NCBI GenBank assembly: GCA_949128115.1
Contig: OX421964.1
Coordinates: forward strand, 47,904,601-47,968,600
Direction: 5' to 3'
DNA: 64,000 nt
From: Anaspis maculata
Lineage: Eukaryota > Arthropoda > Insecta > Coleoptera > Scraptiidae
In this document: positions 51,048 through 62,456 of the stretch, piece by piece
Position numbering within the stretch: position 1 is the first letter of the stretch
Layout: each line of letters begins with the position of its first letter
Translations under genes and position numbers: made by a program
Notes under the pieces: generated by a model
Told to the model about the DNA's origin: nothing
Seen by the model: the letters and a program-made list of their open reading frames with translations, nothing else
The model's database searches: none

Positions 51048-52259
51048 AAAATGCGATCATCCGACATTTCTCAAGTCTGCTACTATTGGAAATAAGACAG
51101 TCAACTGTTTTTACTTCTTGGCCGCCATCTTGGATCCGCCACCTACGCAAAAGTAGAAATAGGGTATGGTAATTGTCATTGATGGTAATACGCAATCATT
51201 CAATTACAAGAAAAACAATCTTGCTATGAAAAAATGACATCTTCGCCAAAAAAAAAACGCCTTTTCAACACTTGATGGCAATTTTCCAAAGTTCCCAAGC
51301 TCGGATTTCAAGGGACTTTTTATAGGTCATTTAAGACTATCTAAGGATTATGTGTAAAAAATTTCAACCCTTTACTAATTTTTCTGAAGTTAATACTATT
51401 TTTTGAACATAGTGACTGGACTATAAGGAATGTGCGGGGTCCTTTTTGTAGTTTATGACTCATCCTGTATAGAAAACAGAAATCCAATACAGATTCAGAG
51501 GTTGATTTTCGTACTCATCATTTTTCTATAAACAGTTTACTAAAATCTCACGAAACAACGAGAACAGAAGGAACCGAAGGTCCATATTTTTGTATCCCTT
51601 CATAACTTCAAAATCAAAAGACATGAAATTTTTTTGAACAACTTTCTAGCAGTCTACTACAGCTCTATATTACGCACCTTCAAGATAGTCCAACACTTTT
51701 GAATCACCCTGTAGAACGGGAAAGTACGGTGATTGAATAGGACTTTTTATACCTCTAAGGTATCGTTTACATTTGCGAAGATGTGGAGGAATAAGCACAA
51801 CCCGTATTCGGGCGATAACTTTAACACCAAAAATGCTTTGGCCGGATTTTTTTTTTTTCAAAATGATGTACCGCCTGGCCTAATAGCTACGAGTATAAGC
51901 TACCTTGAGATTGTTCATGTTTCTTTAGTTGAAAATGCTTTGCGTATTTTGCAAAAATAAAGGCATTATTGTAAATCAAAAATTGTGAAAAATGGTCAAT
52001 GATATTGAAAGAAACATCCATAGTACGACCACCGTAATTTAAAAAGGATACTATCTGCCAAGTATCTACTACGGTAACAGATACAGAAGTGATGAAAGAC
52101 TGACAATTCTCAGCTATTGGATTATATACACACATTGTACACACACGTGAGTACTTAGGCAGATACACCTTCACCACAAACCATTCAGAAGTAAGACTAT
52201 GGTCGATTGACCAAGCCGTATTCATGATTTCGCAAAGGTCGCGAAAGATACCTATAATA

Positions 52260-52283
52260 CTTACCTACCTACCTACCTACGTT
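52260..52283. repeat. (CTAC)n microsatellite
   Basis: ttacctacctacctacctac. GTAG/CTAC tetranucleotides recur across the window and give it its characteristic composition. Confidence 0.85.
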
Positions 52284-53206
52284 CATTACTTATGTAGCTA
52301 TGCAAGTACGTTATGTAATTCATGAATCATAAATCATTCATAGGAAGTTGTAATATAAAGTTAATCGGTACATTAACAAAATCACGAGAGGCTGTTCTTG
52401 TCACTCGGTAAACTATGAGAATCAAAATGTCACCTAACAGTGACACATATTTCTTATTAGATTGTTGAAAAATTCCTTGCTACAAAATCGTATGCTCTTC
52501 TGCTCTACATTAGTTGAGGATTCAACCGTTTTCAAATAATAATTTCCGAAGTCTATGACGTTCAAAATCCAGTAGTTGATAACAGTTTGCTGAAATCTTT
52601 CGAAATTACGAAACTTAGAGTGCTCAAAGGACCACTTTCTGACCCGCCATAACTTCAAAAATAAAAGTCAGGACATTATTGATTTTTGCTCATTTTTTTA
52701 ATTTGTGTTTTCTTGGGGCTTCATAAAAGTTTCCATATTAAACCATATACTTTTTTTGGTCCGACACTTTTAGTCCAGGGCAGGGCAGATGGATAGGGTG
52801 TGTTCGGCGTTGTCTTTTCCAAAAATGCAATACCGACATTCTGCTGATCTCCTTTTTTCCAATCTATACGTGTATGCCGTGAAAGAACCGTATTCAGTCA
52901 TAACACTGAGTCATATGAAAATCTACTCCGCCATGTGTAAGATTGACCCATGACTCACATTTTTGGTATCAGTTTCTCGGTCCATTTTGGTTCGTTTTTG
53001 TCTTATCTTGTCTGCCGTCATGTATCATACTACAGCCCGTCTACAATACAGCTCCTTTACAACAGTCGCAGAACACAGTTACCTATACGTTCCGCGACCA
53101 TTGCATTGTAAATTGCGCAATAGTTATTAAATTTACTTCTAATAAAATAACCTCATATCTAGTTTGCAAGCTCAGGAAAAAATTGAACGAAAATGTATTG
53201 TTCCAG

Positions 53207-53465
53207 AGGACATAGACAATTGCTTCGGAAGCCCTGTTCATCAAACTCAATGGACGCCGTTACCCGAAGCTGTATGTGCCGTCGTCCTGAGACTGTCGCG
53301 GCAAGGACGTCCTGCTGGAATCGAAACAATCAGAGAAGCTCTGATGCTGATGTTTCCGCATGTTTCGCCGCCCAGCGAACAGGTCTTGTACGATACCTTG
53401 GCCCAGCTGACGACAGAAAGGAAGCTTTACCACACCTCAAACGGTTACTTTATAGTCACACCAGA
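53207..53465 (+). CDS. STOX1: Storkhead-box protein, coding exon 3: storkhead winged-helix domain (residues 116-202)
   Basis: The clearest part of the gene. After the acceptor tgtattgttccag the exon completes a Glu codon with exon 2, then encodes the storkhead winged helix: a W-T-P-L-P-E-A-V entry, a first helix (AVVLRLSRQG), a second helix (ETIREALMLMFPHV), the recognition-helix region (PPSEQVLYDTLAQLTTERKLYH) and the wing/strand NGYFIVTPE. The PSE..LY.TL..L..ER..YHT..GYFIVTP signature is diagnostic of STOX proteins, whose domain resembles forkhead-type winged helices and binds DNA. The exon ends at a strong donor (ga|gtaagt) in phase 2; unspliced, the frame would stop at once. Residues 117-201 are wholly in this exon. 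Confidence 0.95.
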
Positions 53466-53901
53466 GTAAGTTCACCATATAAAACTGTTGTCTTTACTAG
53501 CCACATGCATACACAGAAAAAAAAAGAAAAGTGTTACATTCAAACCAACGAGAAAAAAAAAACCATTAAAATTAAAATTGGTGCTAAGTATATGTTTACA
53601 GCGAAAGAAAGCAATATCACACTGAATAATTTCATTAATTTTTAATTTGAAACTAAGCGCGTTTTAATGACAACCATTAGAATTTGACAATATAAATCAT
53701 ATCCAAGTGCAAGAAATATCGTAATTTTATGCGAACAAAAATGTTTCGCAGAGGAACTAATCGGAACGTGCGATGCATTTAGCGCCTTTAACTCACCGTG
53801 ACTTCCAACAATAAATTATTTAGATAAATTAGATAATTTATTCCTCATTTATGTACGAGCATACTCCTTCTTGTATGGCGTTGAAGTCTCCTTTCAATTT
53901 T

Positions 53902-54468
53902 TCAAAGGGGCCGGCGGGCTGAAACGTCGAAATAATTGGCATGTTTTCTCTTGGATTTATGTATGCAAATTCGATGCAAATATCTTGACAGCATAAAAAT
54001 TATGCGGGAGACAAAAAAGTCCCCATACGTGGATTTTTGTACTTGTAGGACATGAGTAAGGCGTAAGGGTAACGCGAATACAATCGGCAGTAAAATTATT
54101 GATGTCGTTAAAATTACAGCCGAGTCCTTTTCCTTTTGGTGCAGTATAACTTTCATTTTGCCGAGTGTTAATACATCATATTTATTACCCGTTAAGACCT
54201 TATAATACTGGTACGCAAATGTCAATCGCAGGTGGGTTTTTATAGAGCTGTGTCGGTTTTCACACCTCTTCCTCATTCTTGTTATTGGCATCGGCTGTCC
54301 CATTAAATACATATTATCAAGCATTGCTAATTCCGAGGCTAATTCTAATTCCGAAGAAAGAGTAAAGAGTAACAGAGTGCCACCAACAAAGGTCCTTAAC
54401 TCCTTATTCAATTTTATTCTAAGCAGGGGATGCTTGAGCCAGAAGGATTTTGCTCTGGTCGCTGCCAT
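53902..54468 (-). CDS. Unrecognised 188-codon open frame, antisense within intron 3
   Basis: An ATG-started frame of 188 codons on the minus strand, the longest uninterrupted frame outside the storkhead exons and the repeats. The predicted product is moderately hydrophobic, with two candidate membrane segments: one around residues 29-48 (VGGTLLLFTLSS region) and one around residues 116-134 (ILTTSIILLPIVFALPL). It also has a basic middle (RMRKRCENRH) and a basic C-terminus (HKSKRKH). I do not recognise a family. It could be a nested small gene, a fragment of a receptor-like membrane protein or transposon protein, or chance. It is not part of the storkhead transcript reading. Confidence 0.25.
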   Translation of the reverse strand: MAATRAKSFWLKHPLLRIKLNKELRTFVGGTLLLFTLSSELELASELAMLDNMYLMGQPMPITRMRKRCENRHSSIKTHLRLTFAYQYYKVLTGNKYDVLTLGKMKVILHQKEKDSAVILTTSIILLPIVFALPLRLTHVLQVQKSTYGDFFVSRIIFMLSRYLHRICIHKSKRKHANYFDVSARRPL

Positions 54469-54773
54469 ACTTTATAAAGGAGATCCATATTATGTTTTAA
54501 TAATCAGTAATTTGGGCTACCAAAATTTCTAAAGGCAACTAAGAATGGTGCGTTGGATAAAGGTCTGGATCAGTTGAATTATTGTTGGTTGACAATTTAA
54601 AGATGAGCAATCCAACCTTTTGACATCGGCCTGCAAGGTGACGCCTTTATTACAAGCAGCTTTTAACTTCAGTTTTGCACTGGAAATGTTCCTAATAAAC
54701 TGGACAGAAATTGAAGAAACCACCTGAAAATTTGCCTCGATTAAGGAGGAGTGTAAGAATGACCTGACTTTAG

Positions 54774-57546
54774 CAAGGTCCTGTTTTGAGAAAACAAGTC
54801 ACAGTTTTTTTGTCACATTTTTCGAAAGCGTACATCAATATCTCGGAACGTTTTTGGACTTTTGAAGGTATATATTTTGTTCTTTCATAGAGTAAGGTTA
54901 TTGATTTCTTTGTGATTTTTGGATTTTTCGGTGCAGGCTCTGCCAGCGGTCTTGCTTACTTTTGAAATTCTACAGGAACGTACACAGAAGCTGTATCAAA
55001 TGTATCTTGAAACAGTATGATTCCATTGGCTTTTAGAAGTGTACGACCTGGGCCCCTTCTGGAGTAATGGCAAATCAAGCATGCTGCGACATCACATTAC
55101 TATTGAATTAAATTGCATATAGCCCAGGCATTTTAGGTCAAAAATCGACAAAACCTAGAAATAATTCGCCTAAAGCTGAATTTTTGCACATTGACAGTTT
55201 GGACCTAGTACAACAACATATCAAAATACCCAAACTTTCCCCCGTCCGCGTCTTTGATTTTCAGGTCCTCAGGTTCTTGGAGTTGCATCGCTGATCTGCG
55301 ACTCATGCCGTAGCATTATTCTTGGACCGATCAAGCTCAGTTTAGGCTTGAATTGAAGAGAAAAGATGAAGCAATGATTTTCTGTTGCAAAAAGCCCACA
55401 TTCGGTACGCAGCAAGCCGGCAGACCCGCGAAATTCAAAATTAACGCTACTATTCGCGACCTCTTCTCACGGAATTCTTGCTTTGTATCGTTTGTCAAAA
55501 ATGAATAGTGACAAACCAGAAGTCAATGCATTCAGCAATTCTTCAGCTTTCCAAGTGTGTATCTATGGTGCCTGTGAGAGCACCGATTGCAAATATACAC
55601 CCCCAGACTGAACGTGGGTCAGGGTGACCCGATCTCTGTGTGGCGCCATATGAGGCTATTGTCGAAACCCGTCAATCTATTATATGCAAATACACCGTAA
55701 TTCGATGCATTGTATCCCGTTGATATCATTTTGGTACAAAAAGTGTCAATAATTGTTGAAGGGGGCCCGTGGGGAGGCGAAGTTCGGCTAGGTGGTTCTT
55801 TTCTTTCCTGGGCCATGTTAAACAGATCACGACATGTTTGGTATCTTTTACGACTGAATCCAATCTCCTAAACTCAAACCCGAGGTGCAAATTTGGATAG
55901 AAGCAAGTTTGAACAAGTTAACTTGAATAAAGCTTGTTTTTTCTTTGACAATTTTGACGATTTTTTTCACTGTTAGAGGTGTTCATCTTTGAAAATAATT
56001 CAGGAGCCATTAGAATAAAGTGTCTTGTTCACGAAAATCATTCACTTGATATATAATTTGGTTTCTCGAGTTCAAAAAATCGATTTGAACCTGAGTCGGC
56101 GCGGCGCAGCGTCTACTGATGACCTGCACACTACAGCATGCACCTATAAAGGAAAATAGCCTAAACTATTGAAGAAATAATGACTCATCTCTAAGAATGC
56201 GAGGATCTGTGCAGAATTGAAATCCCTATAAGATTCGCCGTGAATCTCACCACAGAGTTTTGAGTTATATGAGGGGAGACGTAACAGTTCCCATTTAAAA
56301 TATAAAGTATGAATCTTGCTGAAATGTTATGCCCGTCATCGAATAACTCAAAATCCTGCAGTGAAATTCATGGCGATTTAAATTATGTTCAGGGAATTCA
56401 GTTCTGCACAGATCTTCGAAGTTTGAAAGATGAGCTATCATTTTTTCAATAGTTTGAGGTATTTTTACTTGAAGATGCTTGATGTAGTGTTCTGGACATG
56501 TGTAGATGCGGCTCATGTTCAAATCGAGTTTTTCGACTTGAGAAACAAAATTATACATCGAGTGGATGAATTTCGTGAAGAATACACTCCAATCTAATGG
56601 CCCCTGAAATATTTCCTAAATGATGAACACCTCTAACAGTAACAAAAGATCGGCAAAATTGTCAAAGTTCAAGTTCAAAGTAACTTGAAGTGGTCCAGGT
56701 TAACTTGTTTAAACTTGTTTTTATCCAAGTTTACACAAGGGATTCGAGTTCAGGAGACTGAATTCAGTCGGAAAAGATACCTAACTTATCGTGATCGCTT
56801 CTTCATAGCCAGGAAAACAAAATTAACCACCTAGCAGAGCTTGGTCCTCCCACGACTCCCCTTCAAGAATGATCGACACTCTTTGTGCTAAAATGGTATA
56901 AACGGGATATGATTAGTCGAATTATAATGTATTGGCGTCCAATGGATTGACGGATTTCGTCTCTTCCATTTTCAGCTGCAATTTTTTACCGTAGCGGTTA
57001 TTTTGAATTTCGCGGGTCTGCCGGCTTGCTGCGCACCGGATGTGGGTTTTTTCCACCAGAAAATCATTGTTTGATCTTTCCTCTTCAATTCAAGCCCAAA
57101 CTGAGCTTGATCGGTCCAAGAATAATGCCACGGCATGAGTCGCAGATCAGCGATGCAACTTCAAGAACCTGAGGACCTGAAAATCAAAGACGCGGACATG
57201 GGAAAGTTTGGGTATTTTGATATGTTGTTGTACTAGGTCCAAGCTGTCAATGTGCAAAAATTCAGCCTTAGGCGAATTATTTCTAGTTCAAAACCTAATT
57301 TGACTGGGCTAATATGGTGGTTCAGAATACACCAATGCCGCAAGTATCCGTTGCACTTAGATTGCCATCATTATTAGTTTGCCCCATCTTGGGTGCTTGT
57401 TTCACTGCTCAATTCGTGATCCATGCTTCACAGAAAAATAAGTAACCAACTCTTTAAAAAACTGAATAGAATCGAGATATTGATGTACGCTTTCCAAAAA
57501 TGTGACTTAGATCCGCGACTTGTTTTCTTAAAACAGGGTTTCAAGA
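54774..57546. repeat. Large inverted repeat in intron 3 (2.8 kb)
   Basis: Centred near 56300. Mirrored landmarks include ttttgagaaaacaagtcac (54785) / gacttgttttcttaaaac (57518), gcgtacatcaatatctc / gatattgatgtacgc, catatcaaaatacccaaact (55216) / agtttgggtattttgatatg, caggtcctcaggttcttgg / its inverse at 57164, tgttagaggtgttcatc (55972) / gatgaacacctctaaca, and gatctgtgcagaa (56211) / ttctgcacagatc. The left arm is longer (indels of up to about 250 bp), so the arms are moderately old. No transposase frame was found. Confidence 0.85.
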
Positions 57547-58675
57547 CCGTTAGGGGTTTAGGTCAAGTGACCTAAAATGGTATCTTGTAATCAAATAATA
57601 AAAACATTATCGAACACCACAAATCAAAAATCGCGCAATTTTTGCTCGACGTATCCTCATTTTAACCACGACAAAATTCCAAGGTGGTCCCGTTCAATTT
57701 TGGGCCAGTTAATAATACCTAGGTACTGCAAGGACTTTGTTCTCGTGTTTTATAGTCGTGAAGAATAGTTTAAGTTTTTTTTCAGGATAAAATAAAGTCA
57801 CATTTATTATGTAGCCCTGTGAGTCGCCTAACCAATTCAGAAAATGACACCGGTTGCGGAAAAGAAAATAAATGATTCAATATATATTTCATAAAAAAAC
57901 TAACATTAATTTTCTTTTGTTTCAACATACGCTTCAGACCGAAGAAGGAACACAGGTATTGAATTCCAGACACAAATATTAATTAATCGTCAATTGAAGC
58001 AAAAAAGTCACGGGTTTTACACGGGGTAACTTGGCAACTCGTGGTTTTTGGGTGAAATCTGATGCGCATGTTCCATTTTTGTGCCCCCTTCACGTAATTA
58101 GGTTCAACAATCAACATCGTGTCTCATAAAGACAAGCTTCAGCTGTAGAGTCACTATACATCCCTTAATATACTGGGTGTCCGCGCGAAACGTTCCCACC
58201 TAGTTTCAAAAAACTACCCACGGTAATGTAATATCCTGTATTATGTTTGCATAAAGAAGAGGAGCCATTTTTATGGGAGGAACTGCAACCTTCTGAAAAC
58301 TTACTGAAAGCCGAGCTGAAATCCGATTTTAGTTTTGCCATTTTGAAATGATGATCATTCAACCTCTTTTGCCATTTGAAATTGTTGGTAGGGTTTACAC
58401 CCCGCTTAGGAGTTGATGCTTGGAAATAAATGAATTATTGCTGGAAATCTCCCCCCTCCAAAACCAATTCATCTGAGCCTTCCTCGAAAAAAAAAATAGG
58501 TAGGTGGAACAAGAAATCAAGAAAAGAATCTTCAGCTGCAACATATGTCTATAGAACAGGATTTGAAACGTAATTACAGGCAGAATGTCCCCAAAAGCAG
58601 AACGTGCAGACAAAATTTGCACAAAAAACACATGTTGCTAAATCACTCTGTATAGAGCCCAAGAAGTAACCAGGT

Positions 58676-58797
58676 ACCGTATGATCAAAAACTTTCATCC
58701 TCTAGGCAGGCTGTGGTCTGGTCATTGGCAGGCAAACGAGGCTGATTTTGGCCAGGCCACAGCCTGTCTAGAGGAGGAATGTTTTTGATCATACGGT
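58676..58797. mobile_element. Snap-back MITE (122 bp)
   Basis: accgtatgatcaaaaact on the left pairs with tttttgatcatacggt on the right; tcctctaggcaggctgtgg pairs with ccacagcctgtctagagga; the centre is a Gln-rich-looking but non-coding loop. Arms are nearly identical. Confidence 0.85.
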
Positions 58798-59859
58798 AGA
58801 AACCAATTTCATCAATCGGTACGGCCGATTTCATTCCGGCTTTTTGAAGTCGACTTGAGTTAAATTTCAGACTGCATTTAGACTGACTTTGGACATTCCC
58901 TTTTATTGTGACAGTCACAGTCTTAGGCGCATTCAAATTTAAGTCGACTTCAAAGAACCAATTGCTCAGTTCGAGTTTAACTCGAAATTCAAATAAAGCT
59001 GAAATTTTCCATATTCGTGATAAACTTCAGTGCTTTGTTACACAAATAACTATTGTTTGAAACATTTGCCGTGCATCCCACTTGAGAATGTTTTGTTTTT
59101 GTGCTGACAGCATGTTTTTCATTAGATTTATTAGTACTTATTTAATATAATTACTATAATTATGTATTGCATAATTTTATTTGCACTGATGCAGTTTTCA
59201 ATAAAACTGAACATTGGTAAGAACAGGACCAAACTACTGGTCTATATGGCTATAATTAAAGTCAGTTGTAATATCATAAGTGGTAGGATTGATGTCGATC
59301 ACAATACGAGTATCATGAGACGATCAAACATACCACGCATTATTCGTGAAGACTACACAATGAATTGGCAACTCAGAATGACAGACAGTGCATTGGTCTG
59401 GTTGAGGTAGAAGGACCAGGGTACCACAGCAAGAATATTTCAGGAAGACGGCAGCGTATTGCCGGTGTGGTATTTTGATAAATTATATAGTCATTTCAAT
59501 TCATTACCATTATCATTTTTCTTCTGAAGCAGGTGAAAGCTGGGAATTTGCCTGAGGAATAAAGGCTCAAACCACTGAGGATTAGTTAGTGTGCAGATGA
59601 AATGTTTCTTATTGCGTGATGCCCTGCACAATAATTCTTCTGAATTCTTTAGGAGATTCTGAATTATTTAAAGCACCTGTTGCCTGTTGTAGAATGTTCC
59701 TGAACTTTCATTTAGTACTTGCGAATATAGGTATTATATATTTTTTTAAAGCTTCATTTCCTCGTCATAGGACGTCTATTCCGTTGCATTTGTTATTTTT
59801 TTTTTTGTAAATGTTGATTTTACTTTGCTGGCCCCGATGGAAGGAAAATTTTTGTGATC

Positions 59860-60060
59860 GTACAGAAAAAATCTGATGATGACGGATATATCACTTTTGG
59901 GGTCCCCAAGACGATTGAGACTATTTCCAGAGTGATATGCCTGCTGTGTATGTGTGTGTGTGCGTGTCTGTAATATTCCACGATAACTTCACAAAATCAA
60001 CGTCGATCGTCAATCAAGCTTGAGCAATTTGAGGAAGGAGCCCCGCAATTGGAGTTTCTT
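59860..60060. repeat. Dispersed repeat family A, copy 3 (inverse of copy 2)
   Basis: gacggatatatcac, ggggtccccaagacg, ttgagactatttccagagtg, a (TG)n run and ttccacgataacttc occur in the same order as the reverse complement of 23200-23345. Confidence 0.6.
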
Positions 60061-60678
60061 TATTAAATTACAACCCTCCTCCTAACAAGAGGCCCGAACT
60101 TCAAAAAAAAAACTTATATACGTTATACATCCCTGTATATCCGCCGGGAAAAACAGATTTTTTTTCATTTGTTTTACATGTTTTAATTGTGTATATCTAA
60201 GCCTCTTTTTGGTATTTTGTACTTATCACAATATACCTCCTCAAATACACAATATCGAAAAACATCCACCAGATTTCTAAAAAAAAGTTCAGACTCAAAT
60301 ATTCTCCATCTAGTGCCGTATAGGTAGCTATCTACAGGGTGTCACACATTTTTTACATTTTTACGAAACAACCTGCATTGCAATATCACGAATCGATACA
60401 GTTATTCATTCTTATTATAAATATATTTAGGTATGACCCTCTTTCAAAAAGGAACAAGAATTCATGAATTGGATCCAAAAGGATAACTGATTTTCAAGGA
60501 GGTCAGTCATTTATGAATCCACATAGGTAGCGTCGTCATAACTGCAAAATGACGTATGAGGATTTCACAAGATTTCACAAATGCATGTGTATTATTTCTC
60601 TTAAAAATCAGTCGTGTCAAATTTGGTGAAATGCTCATACTTACGTAGTTTTGCAGTTTTCACGACGATACTCATGTA

Positions 60679-60805
60679 CAGTTGCGGCCTCATAAAAGTT
60701 TACACCGATGACAATCGCGTGGCCACGCTCATTCAAAATTACGTCAAAATTGAATTAGCCTGGCCACTTGATCGCCGTCGGTGTAAGCTTTTATGAGGCC
60801 GCAAC
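60679..60805. mobile_element. Snap-back MITE (127 bp)
   Basis: gttgcggcctcataaaagtt and tacaccga on the left pair with tcggtgta and agcttttatgaggccgcaac on the right; the inner gcgtggcca pairs with tggccac. It lies 160 bp upstream of the exon 4 acceptor. Confidence 0.85.
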
Positions 60806-60962
60806 TTTACTTAAGTACGTCCCAAGTTATACTGAAAAATACGAAAAAAATCGTTGAAATTTTGAACCCATCTCGAATGCGAACACCTGTACATATTACA
60901 TAATAACATTTCTGAAATGCTACAACAATGTTTAAAAAAATTAATGTGTGTCCCAACAACAG

Positions 60963-61390
60963 GCGAAGGAGGTCGCGTAGTCACTCTCGAGGCAGGCGAA
61001 GGATCGATCCGGATGGCTGCGACCCCGATCCCGTTGGAAAGACGATGCTTATGTCGACGGAAGAGGCTCTGGTCATGGTTCACGGCGACATGGCAACCAT
61101 ACGAGACGGCGATGTCACGCACCAGCTCGTCCAAACCAACCTGGCCGACGTGATATGCGGCGGCAACTCCAGCGATAAGATCTTGTACCCTCGCAGTTAC
61201 AAGTATCGCAGCTCGTCGATTTCCATGGCCAGGAGTCCGGATCGGAGAAGCTCCTTCAGGTTGTGGCGTTCCCGACGGCTGAGGCGGTCGGCTTCGACCA
61301 GGTCGCTGGCGGCCAAGCAGAGCCACTACGTCGATACCAGCAGCAGCAGCACCGAAAACACCCAGTCGACGCCAACACCGACGCCTAACA
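60963..61390 (+). CDS. STOX1: Storkhead-box protein, coding exon 4: basic and serine-rich linker region (residues 202-345)
   Basis: The exon follows a weak acceptor (tgtcccaacaacag) and its first base completes the Glu codon left by exon 3. It opens with an Arg/Ser-rich stretch (RRRRSRSHSRGRRR type), a possible nuclear-localisation segment. A more ordered block follows (TEEALVMVHGDMATIRDG, then a VTHQLVQTNLADVICGG segment), then an RS-rich part and a Ser/Thr/Pro-rich end. It ends at aaca|gtaagc in phase 1. GC content is visibly higher than in the flanking introns, and a long overlapping antisense frame (60811-61434) is a shadow of this exon. The 7.5-kb intron before it could hide a cassette exon; phase agreement makes direct joining possible but does not prove it. 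Confidence 0.8.
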
Positions 61391-61826
61391 GTAAGCCTAC
61401 TGGAGTTTCCATTCAAATACTTAGCCGTAATCAATCACTGGCATGTTTCTTCAACTTGGCCCCTGTTTTGAGGACTAGAGCACCAAAAATTTGGATCATG
61501 GCTGGACGGTCATCTTTTTAGTACTAGTCTAGCTCAAAGATGCCTTCGGTAGAGTGTTCAAACAGTAAGGTAGGCTAGAAGACTCATAGTAGGTATGAAT
61601 CCACGATTTGACGGAAGCCCTGAACGGTGGGTTAGTATCTACATGTTCCGCAATCTCGTCTTCTTCACAGTCTCAATAATAACTCAATGGTCTTTTTCTC
61701 GATCAGGTAATGTTTTGTTTACCATTCAACTTGCTAACGTAATGTGCGTAACTCCAGGTACCTACCACTCCTACAAAGTATCTGATTGATGAACTGCATT
61801 TATTGTTGTGTTTCTTTTCTTTTTAG

Positions 61827-61981
61827 AAAAAGAATCTCTACTGACGAGGCTCTTTAGAAAAACAAGACGATCCCCACAGTGCCAAATAAACTCGTTCAGC
61901 GCCCAGTTTCCACCTACAGAATGGTTCAATTCCAAAGCAGTCCACTTACACAGTATAGGAACGCAAACTACAACAGATAAG
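61827..61981 (+). CDS. STOX1: Storkhead-box protein, coding exon 5: conserved SFSAQFPP motif (residues 345-396)
   Basis: A short exon between a strong polypyrimidine acceptor (ttcttttctttttag) and a donor (aag|gtaggt), starting in phase 2 of a codon and ending in phase 0. It encodes a basic LFRKTRR segment followed by SFSAQFPPTEWFN, which matches a conserved block in vertebrate STOX1/STOX2 (FSAQFPPEEW). It ends with a GTQTTTDK segment. This conserved block confirms that exons 4-6 belong to the same gene as the winged-helix exon. I know no catalytic role for the block; it is a family hallmark outside the DNA-binding domain. Confidence 0.9.
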
Positions 61982-62456
61982 GTAGGTATTTGAATGTATC
62001 CAAGAGCCATTCACATCTTGAAATATCTTTATAGCCGAATGCAGTAGCTAAACGAATACTGATGAAATGTAGACCCTTGAGTACATTTAAAAAGCATGGG
62101 AGTTCTGAGTTCTACGTGACTCGAGTGGGCTGCGGTTCAGGCCGCCATCGGCCGATGGCGTCTAGAAACACAGCTCATTCGAATGGCCGAGAATCAGACA
62201 CCATATTACATGTTAGTTCAATAAAAGTTCTCACACAAGACTTACACTTGTATCATAAGCGCCGGCTCTTTTCATGGTTTCATCCGTTTGATTTGTTCTA
62301 AGACCATCAACTCTAAGAAGTTGAGGTGCATTCCTCAACCAGATTCATTTTATGATGAAAGGGGTGTGAGTAAAATAAGCAAAGGACTCAAAAAACAGAA
62401 GAAGATAAATAAATTTGACAACTGTTATTGCTAAGACAAAGCGCTTTGTTTTTCAG

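Larger units (their letters stand above)
48473..51713. repeat. Nested foldback element filling most of intron 2 (3.2 kb)
   Basis: Outer arms (48473-48730 and 51459-51713) pair: cagtgattcaaaattgg / ttttgaatcaccctgta, ccaccttgaagatgcg / cgcaccttcaagatag, and aaaaaatcaacctctaa / ttcagaggttgatttt. A second layer, aaaggacccc and cattccttat (near 48856-48883), pairs with 51425-51449. Two complete inner palindromes lie inside (48979-49952 and 50399-51047). Confidence 0.8.
47633..53206 (+). other. Intron 2 of the storkhead-box gene (5.6 kb)
   Basis: Starts gtaagg and ends ttccag; it splits the conserved pre-domain (exon 2) from the winged-helix exon. Contents: a possible LTR-like segment near 47.7-48.1 kb, a 3.2-kb nested foldback at 48473-51713, a diverged relative of that foldback's arm around 52440-52680, and a (CTAC)n run at 52260-52283. 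Nothing recognisable was found in 51714-52259 or 52690-53200. Confidence 0.75.
53466..60962 (+). other. Intron 3 of the storkhead-box gene (7.5 kb)
   Basis: Starts gtaagt and ends caacaacag. It contains an antisense 188-codon open frame (53902-54468), a 2.8-kb inverted repeat (54774-57546), two short snap-back elements (58676-58797, 60679-60805) and a dispersed repeat copy near 59860-60060. The stretches 57547-58675, 58800-59850 and 60070-60675 show nothing I can name. The small introns 4 (61391-61826) and 5 (61982-62456) hold no recognisable elements. Confidence 0.7.

Noticed and set aside
60811..61434. 207-codon minus-strand frame
   Set aside because: Antisense shadow of storkhead exon 4, which has matching splice sites and phase.
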